NCBI RefSeq assembly: GCF_004209755.1
Contig: NZ_CP035913.1
Span: 6,820,001 to 6,884,000, forward strand
Direction of reading: 5' to 3'
Length of the DNA: 64,000 nt
Origin: Pseudoduganella lutea
GTDB lineage: Bacteria > Pseudomonadota > Gammaproteobacteria > Burkholderiales > Burkholderiaceae_D
Shown: positions 36,056 through 45,031 of the stretch, piece after piece
How positions within the stretch are numbered: the first letter of the stretch is position 1
Layout: the number at the start of each line of letters is the position of its first letter
Program-made: the position numbers and the translations under genes
Notes under the pieces: model-generated
The model's input: only the letters and a program-made list of their open reading frames with translations
Database searches by the model: none
What the model was told of the DNA's origin: nothing

Positions 36056-36630
36056 TGGGCAATCCAACCGAAACACTGGTCGAGCGGCTGGTCGACCGCG
36101 TCGGCGGCAGCTACTTCGGCAAGTACCGGGGCATCGTCACGGACGTCGACGATCCCGCCAACCAGTGCTGCATCCGCGCCAAGGTCCCGGCCGTGCTGGG
36201 CGACCAGCCGTGCGGCTGGGCCTTGCCGGTGGCCGCCTTCGCCGGCGACGGCCACGGCGTGGTGCTGCTGCCGGAAGTGGGCGCCGGCGTGTGGATCGAG
36301 TTCGAGGCGGGCCAGCTGGACCGGCCGCTGTGGTCGGGTGCCTGGTGGGCGGAAGGCCAGCGGCCGAACCCGCAGGGCCCCGGCAAGCGGGTCTTCGTGT
36401 CGAAGAACGGGCACAAGCTGGTGATGGACGACGAAAGCGACGAGCTGTTGCTGACGCACGGCTCCGGCCCGGAGATCAAGATGACGGGCACGGAAGTGAC
36501 CATCACGTGCGGCGCCTGCGAAGTGAAGATCACCAGCAAGGAGATCTCGCTGAACAATGGCCTGATCAAGGTGGGGCTGGCCGGCGTGAGCCTCGTCAAC
36601 GGCGCGATGGCGTTCGGGGTGCCGCCATGA
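36055..36630 (+). CDS. baseplate spike protein (gpV/gp5 OB-fold, VgrG C-half)
   Basis: A 191-residue protein with the gp5/gpV OB fold (GKYRGIVTDVDDPANQCCIRAKVPAVLG, CGWALPVAAFAGDGHGVVLLPEVGAGVWIEFEAG) followed by a beta-helical needle stretch (GHKLVMDDESDELLLTHG, KMTGTEVTITCG, VKITSKEISLNNG). It forms the trimeric spike under the hub. A CACEVK-like cysteine pair in the needle could coordinate metal. Confidence 0.9.
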   Translation: MGNPTETLVERLVDRVGGSYFGKYRGIVTDVDDPANQCCIRAKVPAVLGDQPCGWALPVAAFAGDGHGVVLLPEVGAGVWIEFEAGQLDRPLWSGAWWAEGQRPNPQGPGKRVFVSKNGHKLVMDDESDELLLTHGSGPEIKMTGTEVTITCGACEVKITSKEISLNNGLIKVGLAGVSLVNGAMAFGVPP

Positions 36631-36953
36631 TCCCCATCCTGACTACGGCCAGTACGGTGATGTGCCCCCACGGCGGCCAGGCCCTGCTCATCACCAGCAA
36701 CACGGATGCGGTGATCGCCGGCGCGCCGGCCCTGCTGCAAACGGACGTGCACCCGATCGTCGGCTGCCCGTTCACGCCGGTGGCGTATTCGCCGTGCCTG
36801 ACGATCCAGTGGGTCACGGGCGCCACGCAGACCAGCGTGCGCGGCGTGCCGATGCTGTTGCAGAACAGCGTGGGACTGTGCCTGAACGCCGCGCAGGCGC
36901 CGCAAGGCACGGCCATCGTGGTCCAGGTGCAGCAACAGGCGAAAGGGATATGA
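36627..36953 (+). CDS. PAAR-like spike-tip protein (DUF4280 type)
   Basis: A 108-residue protein with the PAAR-like layout: TTASTVMCPHGGQALL, a second GCPFTPVAYSPCLTIQW, and the closing GLCLNAAQAPQGTAIV. Cys/His residues (C12, H14, and later cysteines) could bind the tip metal. It sharpens the gpV spike, as Afp10 does. ATGA overlaps on both sides. Confidence 0.85.
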   Translation: MIPILTTASTVMCPHGGQALLITSNTDAVIAGAPALLQTDVHPIVGCPFTPVAYSPCLTIQWVTGATQTSVRGVPMLLQNSVGLCLNAAQAPQGTAIVVQVQQQAKGI

Positions 36954-37351
36954 CGATGGCACAGCACACCCTGTCGAACGGCCGGCACCTGGCCTTCCCG
37001 TTCCGTATCGGCACCGACGGACGCACGGTGGCGCCGGCCAGCGACGACACGCACGTGCGCGACGAAGTGCTGCAGCTGCTGCTGACCAGCCCCGCCGAGC
37101 GGCTGTTCCTTCCCGAGTTCGGCGGCGGCGTGCGCCGGCTGGTGTTCGAACCGGCGTCGGAAACGCTGCGCGGCGTCGTCAAGGCGCGCATCACGAATGC
37201 GCTCACGCGCTGGCTGGGCCACCGGCTCACCGTGCAACTGGTCGACGTGACGTGGGACGACGCGGGCGCCACGCTGGAAGTCACGGTGAGCTACCTGCCG
37301 GCCGGCAGCGCCGACGCGCGCATCGTGCGCTTCCAGCGCAATTCGAGGTAA
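36950..37351 (+). CDS. baseplate wedge protein gp25 (GPW) family
   Basis: A 133-residue gp25-like protein (Afp9). FPFRIGTDGRT, HVRDEVLQLLLTSPAERLFLPEFGGGVRRLVFEP and the final VTVSYLPAGSADARIVRF are signature elements; the EFGGG(V)RR segment with the preceding LFLPEF initiates sheath polymerisation. Starts in an ATGA overlap with the PAAR-like gene. Confidence 0.92.
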   Translation: MTMAQHTLSNGRHLAFPFRIGTDGRTVAPASDDTHVRDEVLQLLLTSPAERLFLPEFGGGVRRLVFEPASETLRGVVKARITNALTRWLGHRLTVQLVDVTWDDAGATLEVTVSYLPAGSADARIVRFQRNSR

Positions 37352-37356
37352 GCGCC

Positions 37357-37878
37357 ATGACCGCCATCCTCTATCCCGATTACGTCGACGACCGTGCCGA
37401 CGTGCTGGAAAGCAGTGGCTTGAACGGTCTGAAGCTGGTCCTGGTGGCGCTGCCGCCCGGCGCCGATCCGCCCCATGCGGACCTGGAACTGCATTTCTTC
37501 AACGACCTGCACCTGGCGGCGATCCTGGCCGACATCGGCGGCGACCCGGTGATGGCCCGGCAAATCTTCCGGATCCGCGGCGGCACGCGCATCGTGGCCG
37601 GCAGCGCGACCGGTCAGGTGCAGGTCATCGCCGCCTCCGCCATCGATGCCACCCGGCTGGCGATACGCGTGGCGCCCGTCGGCGACTACTCCACCTATAC
37701 GCTGGAACTGGTATGGGACGCCAGCGCGATCGACCCTTTCTTCAGCGCGATCGGCTTCAAGTTCCGGCCCGGCTGCTTTACGAACGACTGCGCTCCCGTG
37801 CCGGGGGGCGGCCCGTGGCGGCCAGTCCCTCGATCGATTACCTGGCCAAGGATTACGACTCGTTCCGCCACGCGCTGA
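37357..37878 (+). CDS. N-terminal beta-domain of the first baseplate J-like protein, in a separate frame
   Basis: A 173-residue product whose real content is a beta-sandwich domain ending at about residue 150 (DYSTYTLELVWDASAIDPFFSAIGFKF, RPGCFTNDCAP). In homologues of the J-like protein as I know them, this domain is fused to the following SIDYLAKDYDSF region in one chain. Here a G6 run (37803-37808) marks a frame change, after which this frame reads an out-of-frame tail. ATG 37357 follows GAGGTAAGC. Either a separate subunit, a recoded gene, or an indel in the G run. Confidence 0.65.
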   Translation: MTAILYPDYVDDRADVLESSGLNGLKLVLVALPPGADPPHADLELHFFNDLHLAAILADIGGDPVMARQIFRIRGGTRIVAGSATGQVQVIAASAIDATRLAIRVAPVGDYSTYTLELVWDASAIDPFFSAIGFKFRPGCFTNDCAPVPGGGPWRPVPRSITWPRITTRSATR

Positions 37879-39917
37879 TGGTGGCGATGGCGGAACGGGT
37901 ACCCGGCTGGGCCAGCACGAGCGAGGCGGACCATGACCAGGTGCTGATCGGCCTGTTCGCCGCGGCGGCCGACGAACTGAGCGACTTCCAGGACCGCGTG
38001 ATGGCGGAAGCCTACCTGGGCACCACGCGCAAGCGCGTCTCGCTGGCGCGCCATGCCCGGCTGATGGACTATCACCTCCACGAAGGGTACCAGGCCAGCA
38101 CCTGGCTTGCGCTGGACATCCTGGCCGGCCAGGCGCCCTTCACGCTGGCCAACCAGGAATTGCTGGTGTGGACCGGCAGCGAGCCGGCGCGGGAAGACGC
38201 GGTGTTCTTCGCCACGCGCCAGCGCCGCATGCCGCCCGCGCAACGCCAGCGCTTCGATCCCCTGTTGAACCGGCTGCACCTGCACACGTGGCGCAACGCG
38301 CAGCCAGCGCTGGCCGCCGGCAGTACCAGCGCGGACGTCGTACCGCAAGCCGGCCTGGGCTCGCAGGCGGACGCCGACGCGCTGCGCGACCTGGTGCGCG
38401 ACGGCCTGTGGCGCGAGATGCTCGTTGCCGAGGTGCTGAACCCGTGGACCGGCAACCTGGCCGGCTACCGGCGCGGCCGGCGCCAGTTGCTGCGGCTGCT
38501 GCCGGGTACCGATGCCGCGCGCGGCGCCGCGCAATCCGTGTTCGATCCGGTCACGGGTACGTGGCTGGTGCGCGTGCACTGGCGCCCTGAAGATGCGCTG
38601 CGCTTCGATTTCAGCTTCACCACCTTCTGCCCCGGGCCGCCGCCGGCCACGGTCGAACATGTATCGGTCTTCTATGGCAACCTCGTGATGGCGCATGAAG
38701 GGCGTTTGCTGGAAGTACATTTCCAGGAGCCGGGCAGCACGCTGCCCACCGACAGCGCCACCGTGCTGCATCGCCACTATTCCCGGCTGGACCGCTTCGG
38801 CAATGGCGCGGACTGGGCGTTCGCCAGCCTGCCGGAGGAAGTAACGCTGGCCTACCTGGCGCCGCCGCCAGGGATCCGCGCGGCCGGCGAGCTGGTGGCC
38901 CGTTCCACGTTGTACGTGGAAGTCGAGCCCCCCGGTGGCGTGCGCGACCGCTGGGATGAAGTGGAAAGCCTGGTGCACAGCGACGACTCGGCGGAGAACG
39001 GCGACCACTACATGGTGGAAACGGACGAACTGCGCCGCAGCGTGCTGCGCTTCGGTAATGGCACCAACGGCCGCAGCCTGCCGTCGGGTGCCATCGTGCA
39101 CGCCGACTTGCAGGTGGGCGGCGGCCATGCCGGCAATATCGGCGCGGACCAGCTGGTGAACAGCCGGGCGCTGACGGGGGCATTGACCGGCGCGGTGGCC
39201 GCCGTCACGAATCCGTTCGATGTCACGGACGGCCGCGATCCCGAGCCGGCGGAACAGGTTCGCCGCAACGCGCCGGAAGCGTTCCGCGCCCGCCAGCTGC
39301 GGGCCGTGACGCTGGCGGATTATGTGCGCCGCGCCGAGGAGGTACCCGGCGTGGCCCGGGCCGTGGCCCGTTATGCGTGGACGGGCAGCTGGCGCACGGT
39401 GCGCATCGCGATCGATCCGGCCGGCTTCGCCGTGGCGGGCGACGCCGTGTCGGACATGCTGTGGGCCGAACTGTCGCCGCGCATCGCCAGCCACCTGGAA
39501 GCGGTGCGGCTGATCGGCGAAGACCTGGAACTGCGGCCGCCTCGCTACGTGCCGCTCGAAATCCTGGTGGTGGTGTGCGTGGCCGATACCTACTGGCGCG
39601 AGGATATCCGCGATGTGCTGGAGCAGGAGTTCTCGGACACGTGGACGCCGGATGGCCGTCGCGGTTTCTTCCACCCGGACCAGTGGACCTTCGGCCAGGC
39701 CCTGCACCGCAGCGCCATCGAGGGCCGCATCGGGCGCATCGCCGGCATCCGCCATGTCGTGCGCATCACCATGAAGCGATTCTCGGCGCCGCAGCCCGGC
39801 CTGCCGGGACGGGAGGTACTCGACATGGCGTTCGACGAAGTGGTGCTGCTGGCGAACGATCCGGCCCACCTGGAGCGGGGCAGCATCCGCTTCGAGATCC
39901 AGGGCGGGAGGCAATGA
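37815..39917 (+). CDS. baseplate assembly protein, J-like (Afp11/Pvc11 type)
   Basis: A 700-residue J-type wedge protein if started at GTG 37815 (VAASPSIDYLAKDYDSFRHALMVAM). The first 120 residues are the characteristic helical domain (SDFQDRVMAEAYLGTTRKRVSLARHARLMDY); the middle is beta-rich with an insertion; the end carries the gpJ conserved region (QLRAVTLADYVRRAEEVPGVARAVARY). A start upstream in the same frame at 37713 exists but is out of register with the fold; 64 bases overlap the previous frame. Its stop overlaps the next ATG (ATGA). Confidence 0.85.
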   Translation: MAASPSIDYLAKDYDSFRHALMVAMAERVPGWASTSEADHDQVLIGLFAAAADELSDFQDRVMAEAYLGTTRKRVSLARHARLMDYHLHEGYQASTWLALDILAGQAPFTLANQELLVWTGSEPAREDAVFFATRQRRMPPAQRQRFDPLLNRLHLHTWRNAQPALAAGSTSADVVPQAGLGSQADADALRDLVRDGLWREMLVAEVLNPWTGNLAGYRRGRRQLLRLLPGTDAARGAAQSVFDPVTGTWLVRVHWRPEDALRFDFSFTTFCPGPPPATVEHVSVFYGNLVMAHEGRLLEVHFQEPGSTLPTDSATVLHRHYSRLDRFGNGADWAFASLPEEVTLAYLAPPPGIRAAGELVARSTLYVEVEPPGGVRDRWDEVESLVHSDDSAENGDHYMVETDELRRSVLRFGNGTNGRSLPSGAIVHADLQVGGGHAGNIGADQLVNSRALTGALTGAVAAVTNPFDVTDGRDPEPAEQVRRNAPEAFRARQLRAVTLADYVRRAEEVPGVARAVARYAWTGSWRTVRIAIDPAGFAVAGDAVSDMLWAELSPRIASHLEAVRLIGEDLELRPPRYVPLEILVVVCVADTYWREDIRDVLEQEFSDTWTPDGRRGFFHPDQWTFGQALHRSAIEGRIGRIAGIRHVVRITMKRFSAPQPGLPGREVLDMAFDEVVLLANDPAHLERGSIRFEIQGGRQ

Positions 39918-42571
39918 TGGCCTGCAATCCGCTGATCTTCGATCCCGTGCTGTTCCCTCGCCGCGCGTTCAACCGGCCCGGCCTGCCCCGCATCGACTAC
40001 CGCATCGGCCGCTATCCCGATTTCCTGGCCGCGATGATCCGTGGCATCGACGCGGCACCCGAACTGGCCGCGTGGACCCATCGCGAAGCGGACGATCCGG
40101 CCATCGCGCTGCTGGAGGGCGCGGCGATCCTGGGCGATATCCTGACGTTCTACCAGGAGCACTATGCGAACGAGGCCTACCTGCGCACGGCGGCATGGCG
40201 CGACAGCGTGGCCGAACTGGTGCGCCTGACCGGCTACCGGCTGTCGCCCGCCATCCGCGGCCGTGCCACGCTGGCCTTCGAGGTGCGCGGCGACAAGCCC
40301 GTGCCGATTGCCGCGGGGTTTCCCGTCAAGGTCGAACTGGAAGACCTGCCGGTTCCCGCCGACTTCCAGACCAATGCGCCGCTGGAGGCGTGGCCCCACC
40401 TGGGCCGCTTCCACCTGTACCGGCCGCGCGCCTACGCGGCCACGCTGGCCGCCGGCACGTTTACTTTTGAAGTGTCCAGCGTTGCCGGCGCCACCGATTC
40501 CGCCAGCCTGGCGGCCTTCGAACTGAAGCCGGGCGACCGGTTGATGTTGCTGCCGGCCGAGCCACCATGGACATCGAACGGCAGCGTTCCCGCGAACCAG
40601 GCCAGCGCGCAGGTCGTGAAGGTGAAAACGGTCACGCGGCTGCTGGGCCGCCTGCTGGTCGAGGCGGAGACGCCCATTCTGCGGCAATGGACCGCGCCGG
40701 TGGCCGCCTACCGGATCAACCGCACGTTCCGCCACCTGGGCCACAACGCGCCGCCAAAAACGGTCAGCACCACGCCGGCCAGCGGCACCATTACCGGGGC
40801 GACGCAATACGACACCCGGTACCAGCGACACCTGACGTGGGAGTGCACGGATACCGGAGCATCGCTGGACCTGCCGCCCGAGCTGCTTCCCCTCGACGTG
40901 GAAGTGGCGGACCTGCATCCCGGCGGCAGCGTGGTGATCCAGACGCGGATCAGCCGGGATGACGGCACGCCGGTGGCCGTGAGCCTCCTGCGCGGCGTGA
41001 CGGCGGTGGCATTCCGCACGGTCGGCTTCGGCAACGTCAACGGCCCCGGCACGCTGCTGACGCTGGACCGGCCGCTCGTCGACGAAACGACCGCGTATTC
41101 CTATACCAGCGACGTGCGCGACTTCCGGCTGCATGAAGTCACCAGCCCCGCGTTGCGCCTGCAACCGGTGGCGCATGGAAGGAATGGCGGCTTCACGCCC
41201 ACCCACGATACCCTGCACCTCTACGGCACCGCGGCGCAGGCCCGCCTGCTGGCCGGCCGCCGGCTGTTCCTGGCGCATGACGATGGCCGCAGTGTCGAGC
41301 TGGCGTGTACCAGCGCGGCCAGCCAGTTCCCGACCCTGGCGGTCGACCCGCCGGCAATGTGGCCGCTGGTCTTCCACCGACTGCCCGCGCCATTCCGGCA
41401 CGCCGATTTCGACGAAACGGCACCCGCCGTCACCGTGTTCGGCAACCTCGTCGACGCGTCCCAGGGCAAGGCGGAAGGCGACGTGGTCCTGGGCAACGGC
41501 GACGCCCGCCAGGGCTGGCAGACGTTCGCGATTCCCAAGGCGCCGCTGAGCTACTTCCTGTCGTCCGACGGCGTGCCGCCGTGGGCGCCGGCGCTGGAGA
41601 TTTACGTCGACGGCCGGCTGTGGCGCCGCGTGGACGCCTTCTTCGGCCATGGCCCGCGAGAACAGGTCTACATCGTGCGCGAGGATGCCGAAGGGCGCAG
41701 CTTCGTGCAGTTCGGCGACGGCCTGGCCGGCGCGCGCCTGCCGTCGGGCCTGGGGAATGTCATGGCGCGCTACCGTAGCGGCGCCGGCGCGCGCGGTCCG
41801 CTCAAGCCGGACACCAAACCCACCACGGCGGAACGGCCACCCGGCTTCGACAAGGTGACGCTGGCCGGCATCGTCTCGGGCGGCGCCGATGCCGAGGATG
41901 GCGACAAGGCCCGCGAGGCGGCGCCTGGCAAGGTGCAGAGCCTGGGGCGCCTGGTCAGCATCCGCGACTACGAAACCGAGACGCTGGGCGTGCCGGGCGT
42001 GGTCACCGCGGCGGCTGCCTGGGACTTGCACGTGGGCGTGCCGGCACTGATCCTGCGCGTGCTGCTGGAAGCGGGCCGCGAAGGCGAGTTCGCGGCCGTG
42101 CGCGCCACGCTGGCCCACGCCCAGCGCTGCCGCGGCCCGGACCGTTTCCCTCTGGTCGTGCAGCAGGCGCTGCTGCGCTACGTGTTCGTCGATGTCGGCT
42201 ACGCGCGCGACCCGTCCTGGCGCCAGGAAGACGTCGAAGCGGCCCTGCGCGCGGCGCTGGGCCTGGCGGGCGATCCGATGGCCGAGCGCACGGGTCTGTT
42301 CGGCTTGCGCGCGCGGCGCCTGGGCGAACGCGAATACGCCAGTCGCATCGAGGGCCGCTTGCAGAACGTGCCCGGTGTGCTGTGGTGCAAGGTGACGGCG
42401 CTCGGCCGCTTCCCGGCCAATGCGGCCAATCCGGAAGCCCTGCCGCTGTCGCCCGCGCCGCGCCCGGCCGGGCTGGTCCTGCCTTGCGGCGCACGCGAGC
42501 TGCTGCAACTGGCGCCATCGCACCTGACATTGACGGCGCTGGCCGAACCTTCGGCGGGAGAATGCGCATGA
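39914..42571 (+). CDS. second J-like baseplate assembly protein (Afp12/Pvc12 type)
   Basis: An 885-residue paralogue of the J-like wedge protein. LPRIDYRIGRYPDFLAAM, DDPAIALLEGAAILGDILTFYQEHYANEAYLRTA and SLGRLVSIRDYETETLGVPGVVTAAAAW are the matching elements. GGAGG lies 6 bases before ATG 39914; MM start. It is longer than the first J protein owing to a large beta insertion (about 180-420). Two J-like genes in tandem are usual in eCIS loci. Confidence 0.87.
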   Translation: MMACNPLIFDPVLFPRRAFNRPGLPRIDYRIGRYPDFLAAMIRGIDAAPELAAWTHREADDPAIALLEGAAILGDILTFYQEHYANEAYLRTAAWRDSVAELVRLTGYRLSPAIRGRATLAFEVRGDKPVPIAAGFPVKVELEDLPVPADFQTNAPLEAWPHLGRFHLYRPRAYAATLAAGTFTFEVSSVAGATDSASLAAFELKPGDRLMLLPAEPPWTSNGSVPANQASAQVVKVKTVTRLLGRLLVEAETPILRQWTAPVAAYRINRTFRHLGHNAPPKTVSTTPASGTITGATQYDTRYQRHLTWECTDTGASLDLPPELLPLDVEVADLHPGGSVVIQTRISRDDGTPVAVSLLRGVTAVAFRTVGFGNVNGPGTLLTLDRPLVDETTAYSYTSDVRDFRLHEVTSPALRLQPVAHGRNGGFTPTHDTLHLYGTAAQARLLAGRRLFLAHDDGRSVELACTSAASQFPTLAVDPPAMWPLVFHRLPAPFRHADFDETAPAVTVFGNLVDASQGKAEGDVVLGNGDARQGWQTFAIPKAPLSYFLSSDGVPPWAPALEIYVDGRLWRRVDAFFGHGPREQVYIVREDAEGRSFVQFGDGLAGARLPSGLGNVMARYRSGAGARGPLKPDTKPTTAERPPGFDKVTLAGIVSGGADAEDGDKAREAAPGKVQSLGRLVSIRDYETETLGVPGVVTAAAAWDLHVGVPALILRVLLEAGREGEFAAVRATLAHAQRCRGPDRFPLVVQQALLRYVFVDVGYARDPSWRQEDVEAALRAALGLAGDPMAERTGLFGLRARRLGEREYASRIEGRLQNVPGVLWCKVTALGRFPANAANPEALPLSPAPRPAGLVLPCGARELLQLAPSHLTLTALAEPSAGECA

Positions 42572-44931
42572 GCACCACCTCGAACCCGCCCGTTCCCCTG
42601 TATGAACGCCTGCCGGAGATCTACCGCACGCGGGACGCGGAACAGGAACCCGCCAACCAGCTGCGCGCCTACCTGGCCGCCATCGAAGGCCCGTTCGGCG
42701 CGCTGCACGCCGACATCGCGCAGCTGTACGAAGACCTCTTCATCGATACCTGCGACGACTGGGTGATCCCGTACCTGGCCGACCTTCTGGGCACTTCCCA
42801 CCTGCAGGGCGACCCGCGCACGCTGCGCGCGGACGTGGCCGATACCATCGCCCTGCGCCGGCGCAAGGGCACGCTGGGTGCCATCGAGCGGCTGGCCGCC
42901 AACCTCACGGGCTGGGCCTGCCGTTGCGTGGAGCTGCGGGAAAACCTGGGCTGGTCGCAGCACCTGAACCACCAGCGTCCCGATGCGGGCGGCCTGCCGC
43001 CGTATGCCGACCCGGCCCTGACCCGTTTCCACATCCCCCGTGGCGGCACGGCGCCGTTGCGCGATCCGGCCGCGCTGTCCCTGCTGGGCACGCCATTCGA
43101 CACCTTTGCCCACACGGCGGACGTGAAGGCGGCGCAAGCCGATGTCCGCCACGTCAACCTGCCGAATCTGGCCATCTTCCTGTGGCGCCTCGCCGCCTAC
43201 CGCCTGCCGCCGGTCCGGCCGCTCGCCCAGCCGGTCGTCGACCTGACACCGGCGCCGCCCGGCACCGCCAGCTTCGCGCTGCGCTTCGACCTGCACCCGC
43301 TCGACCTGCCGGTACAGCTGTTCAATACGGCGCGTCCGGGGCCGGCGCTGTCGGGTGGCGTGGCGGCACCGCTGACCGCTCCCGATGCGGTACCGGGCCC
43401 GATCCTGGCGGCGCGGCTCGACAGCGGCACGCCGGCCGGCCACCCGGAAGCCTACGTTGCCGTGGATTTCTTCAACGCCGCCGGCATGCCGCCGGACGGT
43501 TTCGACCTGGCCGACGTGGGCCTGCACCTGTTCATGCCGGAAACACTGGAAGCCCTGCTGGTGCCCGTGCCGCCGGCCACCGAGTGGCGCTGGCTGGTCC
43601 GGGGTGACAACCTGTGCGCGTGGGAGACGGGCTTGCGGCGCCCGCTGCGGGGCGGCGAGATCGTCGTCGACCCGCGCATCGGCCGCGTGCTGATCGGGCT
43701 GGACACCGCCACGCAGGCCGATGAACTGATCGTGCTGGATGGCGGCCAGGCCGTGTCGCGCATGTTCGCCAGCTTTACCTATGGCGCGGCGGGGCCGGTG
43801 GGAGCGCACCCGGTGCCGCGGCGCGCCGCCCCTTCGCCTGCCTTGGCCGACCTGCGCACGGTCGGCGCCGTGCCCGGCGGAATCACGCTGCAAGCGGCGC
43901 TGGACAATCTCGACATCGCGACAGCGCCGGTGATCATCGAGATCGCGGACAGCCTGGTGCACGACATCGACCTGGCACTGGTGCCCGGCACCGCGATCGA
44001 CGGCACCGTGTCGCTGCGGCTGGCGAACGACCTGACGATCCGGGCCGCCAGCGGACAGCGCCCCATCGTACGGCTGGCGCAGCCGCTGTCGCTGCGGCCG
44101 GTGGCGGCAGGGGCCGCCACGCCCGATACGCCGGCCGTGCGGCTGGAGGGACTCTTTCTGGCGCCGGGCGCCGCATTCCCGGCCGGCGCCGCGCTGGTCG
44201 ATCGCGCCGCCGTGGCGCGGCTGGAAATCCTCGGCTGCACGCTGGCGCCCGGCGGGCATGCACTGCGCGATGGCACCCGGGCCGCCATGCAGCCCGCACT
44301 GCGGCTGGAAAATGGCTACGGGTTCGCCGATCAGGGCGACGAGGACGATTTCGTGCCGACGCCCGACATCGTGATCCAGCGCTCGGTCACCGGCAGCATC
44401 GCCGTGGACGAGCGCTACCGGCTCACCATCGCCGACAGCATCGTCGATGCCGGCCTGGGTTTCGGCGACGCGCCGGCCGGCGTGCTGGCGATCGGCGCGG
44501 CGACCGACCCGGCGACCGGCTGGGGAGCACGGCTCGACTTCGACGGGCTGACCTGCTTCGGCGCCGCGCGGGTGGCCGCGGTGGGCGGACTCGGCGGCAT
44601 CTTCAGCCAGCGCTTCGAAGTACTCGACAACCAGCACGGCTGCATCAAGTGGACGGCATTTTCCGGCGACGCCGACCGCTTGCCGCCGCATCACTATTGC
44701 GTGCATGCGCCGGACGCGCGCATCGTCTTCACTTCCGAACGGTTCAACGATCCCGGCTACGGCCAGCTGGCGCGCGCCACGGACCGGCGGGTGCGCGAAC
44801 TGGGACCGGGCGACGACGCGATGGGGGCCTTCGGCTTCCTGCTGGAGGCGCACAAATGGGCCAACCTGCAGATCAGGTTGCGTGAATTCATGCCGGTGGG
44901 CGTGCGCCCGCTGGTATTGCCGGTGACATGA
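42568..44931 (+). CDS. tail protein I with a C-terminal beta-helix region
   Basis: A 787-residue protein. Residues 1-150 are the phage tail protein I domain (PLYERLPEIYRTRDAEQEPANQLRAYLAAIEGPFGALHADIAQLYEDLFIDTCDDWVIPYLADLLGTSHLQGDPRTLRADVADTIALRRRKGTLGAIERLA split over the conserved helices), which joins wedge and fibre. The remainder is beta-rich with a segment (about 430-700) of short repeated strands such as DIVIQRSVTGSIAVDERYRLTIADSIVDAG, as in right-handed beta-helices. ATGA overlap upstream. The stop lies inside a 16-bp tandem duplication. Confidence 0.84.
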   Translation: MSTTSNPPVPLYERLPEIYRTRDAEQEPANQLRAYLAAIEGPFGALHADIAQLYEDLFIDTCDDWVIPYLADLLGTSHLQGDPRTLRADVADTIALRRRKGTLGAIERLAANLTGWACRCVELRENLGWSQHLNHQRPDAGGLPPYADPALTRFHIPRGGTAPLRDPAALSLLGTPFDTFAHTADVKAAQADVRHVNLPNLAIFLWRLAAYRLPPVRPLAQPVVDLTPAPPGTASFALRFDLHPLDLPVQLFNTARPGPALSGGVAAPLTAPDAVPGPILAARLDSGTPAGHPEAYVAVDFFNAAGMPPDGFDLADVGLHLFMPETLEALLVPVPPATEWRWLVRGDNLCAWETGLRRPLRGGEIVVDPRIGRVLIGLDTATQADELIVLDGGQAVSRMFASFTYGAAGPVGAHPVPRRAAPSPALADLRTVGAVPGGITLQAALDNLDIATAPVIIEIADSLVHDIDLALVPGTAIDGTVSLRLANDLTIRAASGQRPIVRLAQPLSLRPVAAGAATPDTPAVRLEGLFLAPGAAFPAGAALVDRAAVARLEILGCTLAPGGHALRDGTRAAMQPALRLENGYGFADQGDEDDFVPTPDIVIQRSVTGSIAVDERYRLTIADSIVDAGLGFGDAPAGVLAIGAATDPATGWGARLDFDGLTCFGAARVAAVGGLGGIFSQRFEVLDNQHGCIKWTAFSGDADRLPPHHYCVHAPDARIVFTSERFNDPGYGQLARATDRRVRELGPGDDAMGAFGFLLEAHKWANLQIRLREFMPVGVRPLVLPVT

Positions 44932-44948
44932 ATTGCCGGCGACATGAG
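44917..44948. repeat. 16-bp tandem duplication at the end of the tail protein I gene
   Basis: TTGCCGGTGACATGAA (44917-44932) is followed directly by TTGCCGGCGACATGAG (44933-44948), 14 of 16 bases identical. The first copy contains the stop codon of the tail protein I gene. Further GACATG-like steps continue to 45000 (GACATTGG, GACGACATG, CACATGCGCGGCGAC). Confidence 0.7.
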
Positions 44949-45031
44949 CTGTGACATTGGTAGTAACAAGACCGGACGACATGCCCGGTCACATGCGCGG
45001 CGACACCAGCGGCGCCAGAACAGGGGATGCT

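Noticed and set aside
26132..37351. Type VI secretion system.
   Set aside because: No TssJ/L/M membrane complex, no ClpV or TssB/C pair, and sheath, ATPase and cap are of Afp/PVC type.
25886..44982. Very long open frames on the strand opposite to the eCIS operon (for example 25886-28495, 31651-34296, 39590-42523, 42199-44982).
   Set aside because: They mirror real genes, have Arg/Gln/His-biased composition and no ribosome sites; this is expected in GC-rich coding DNA.
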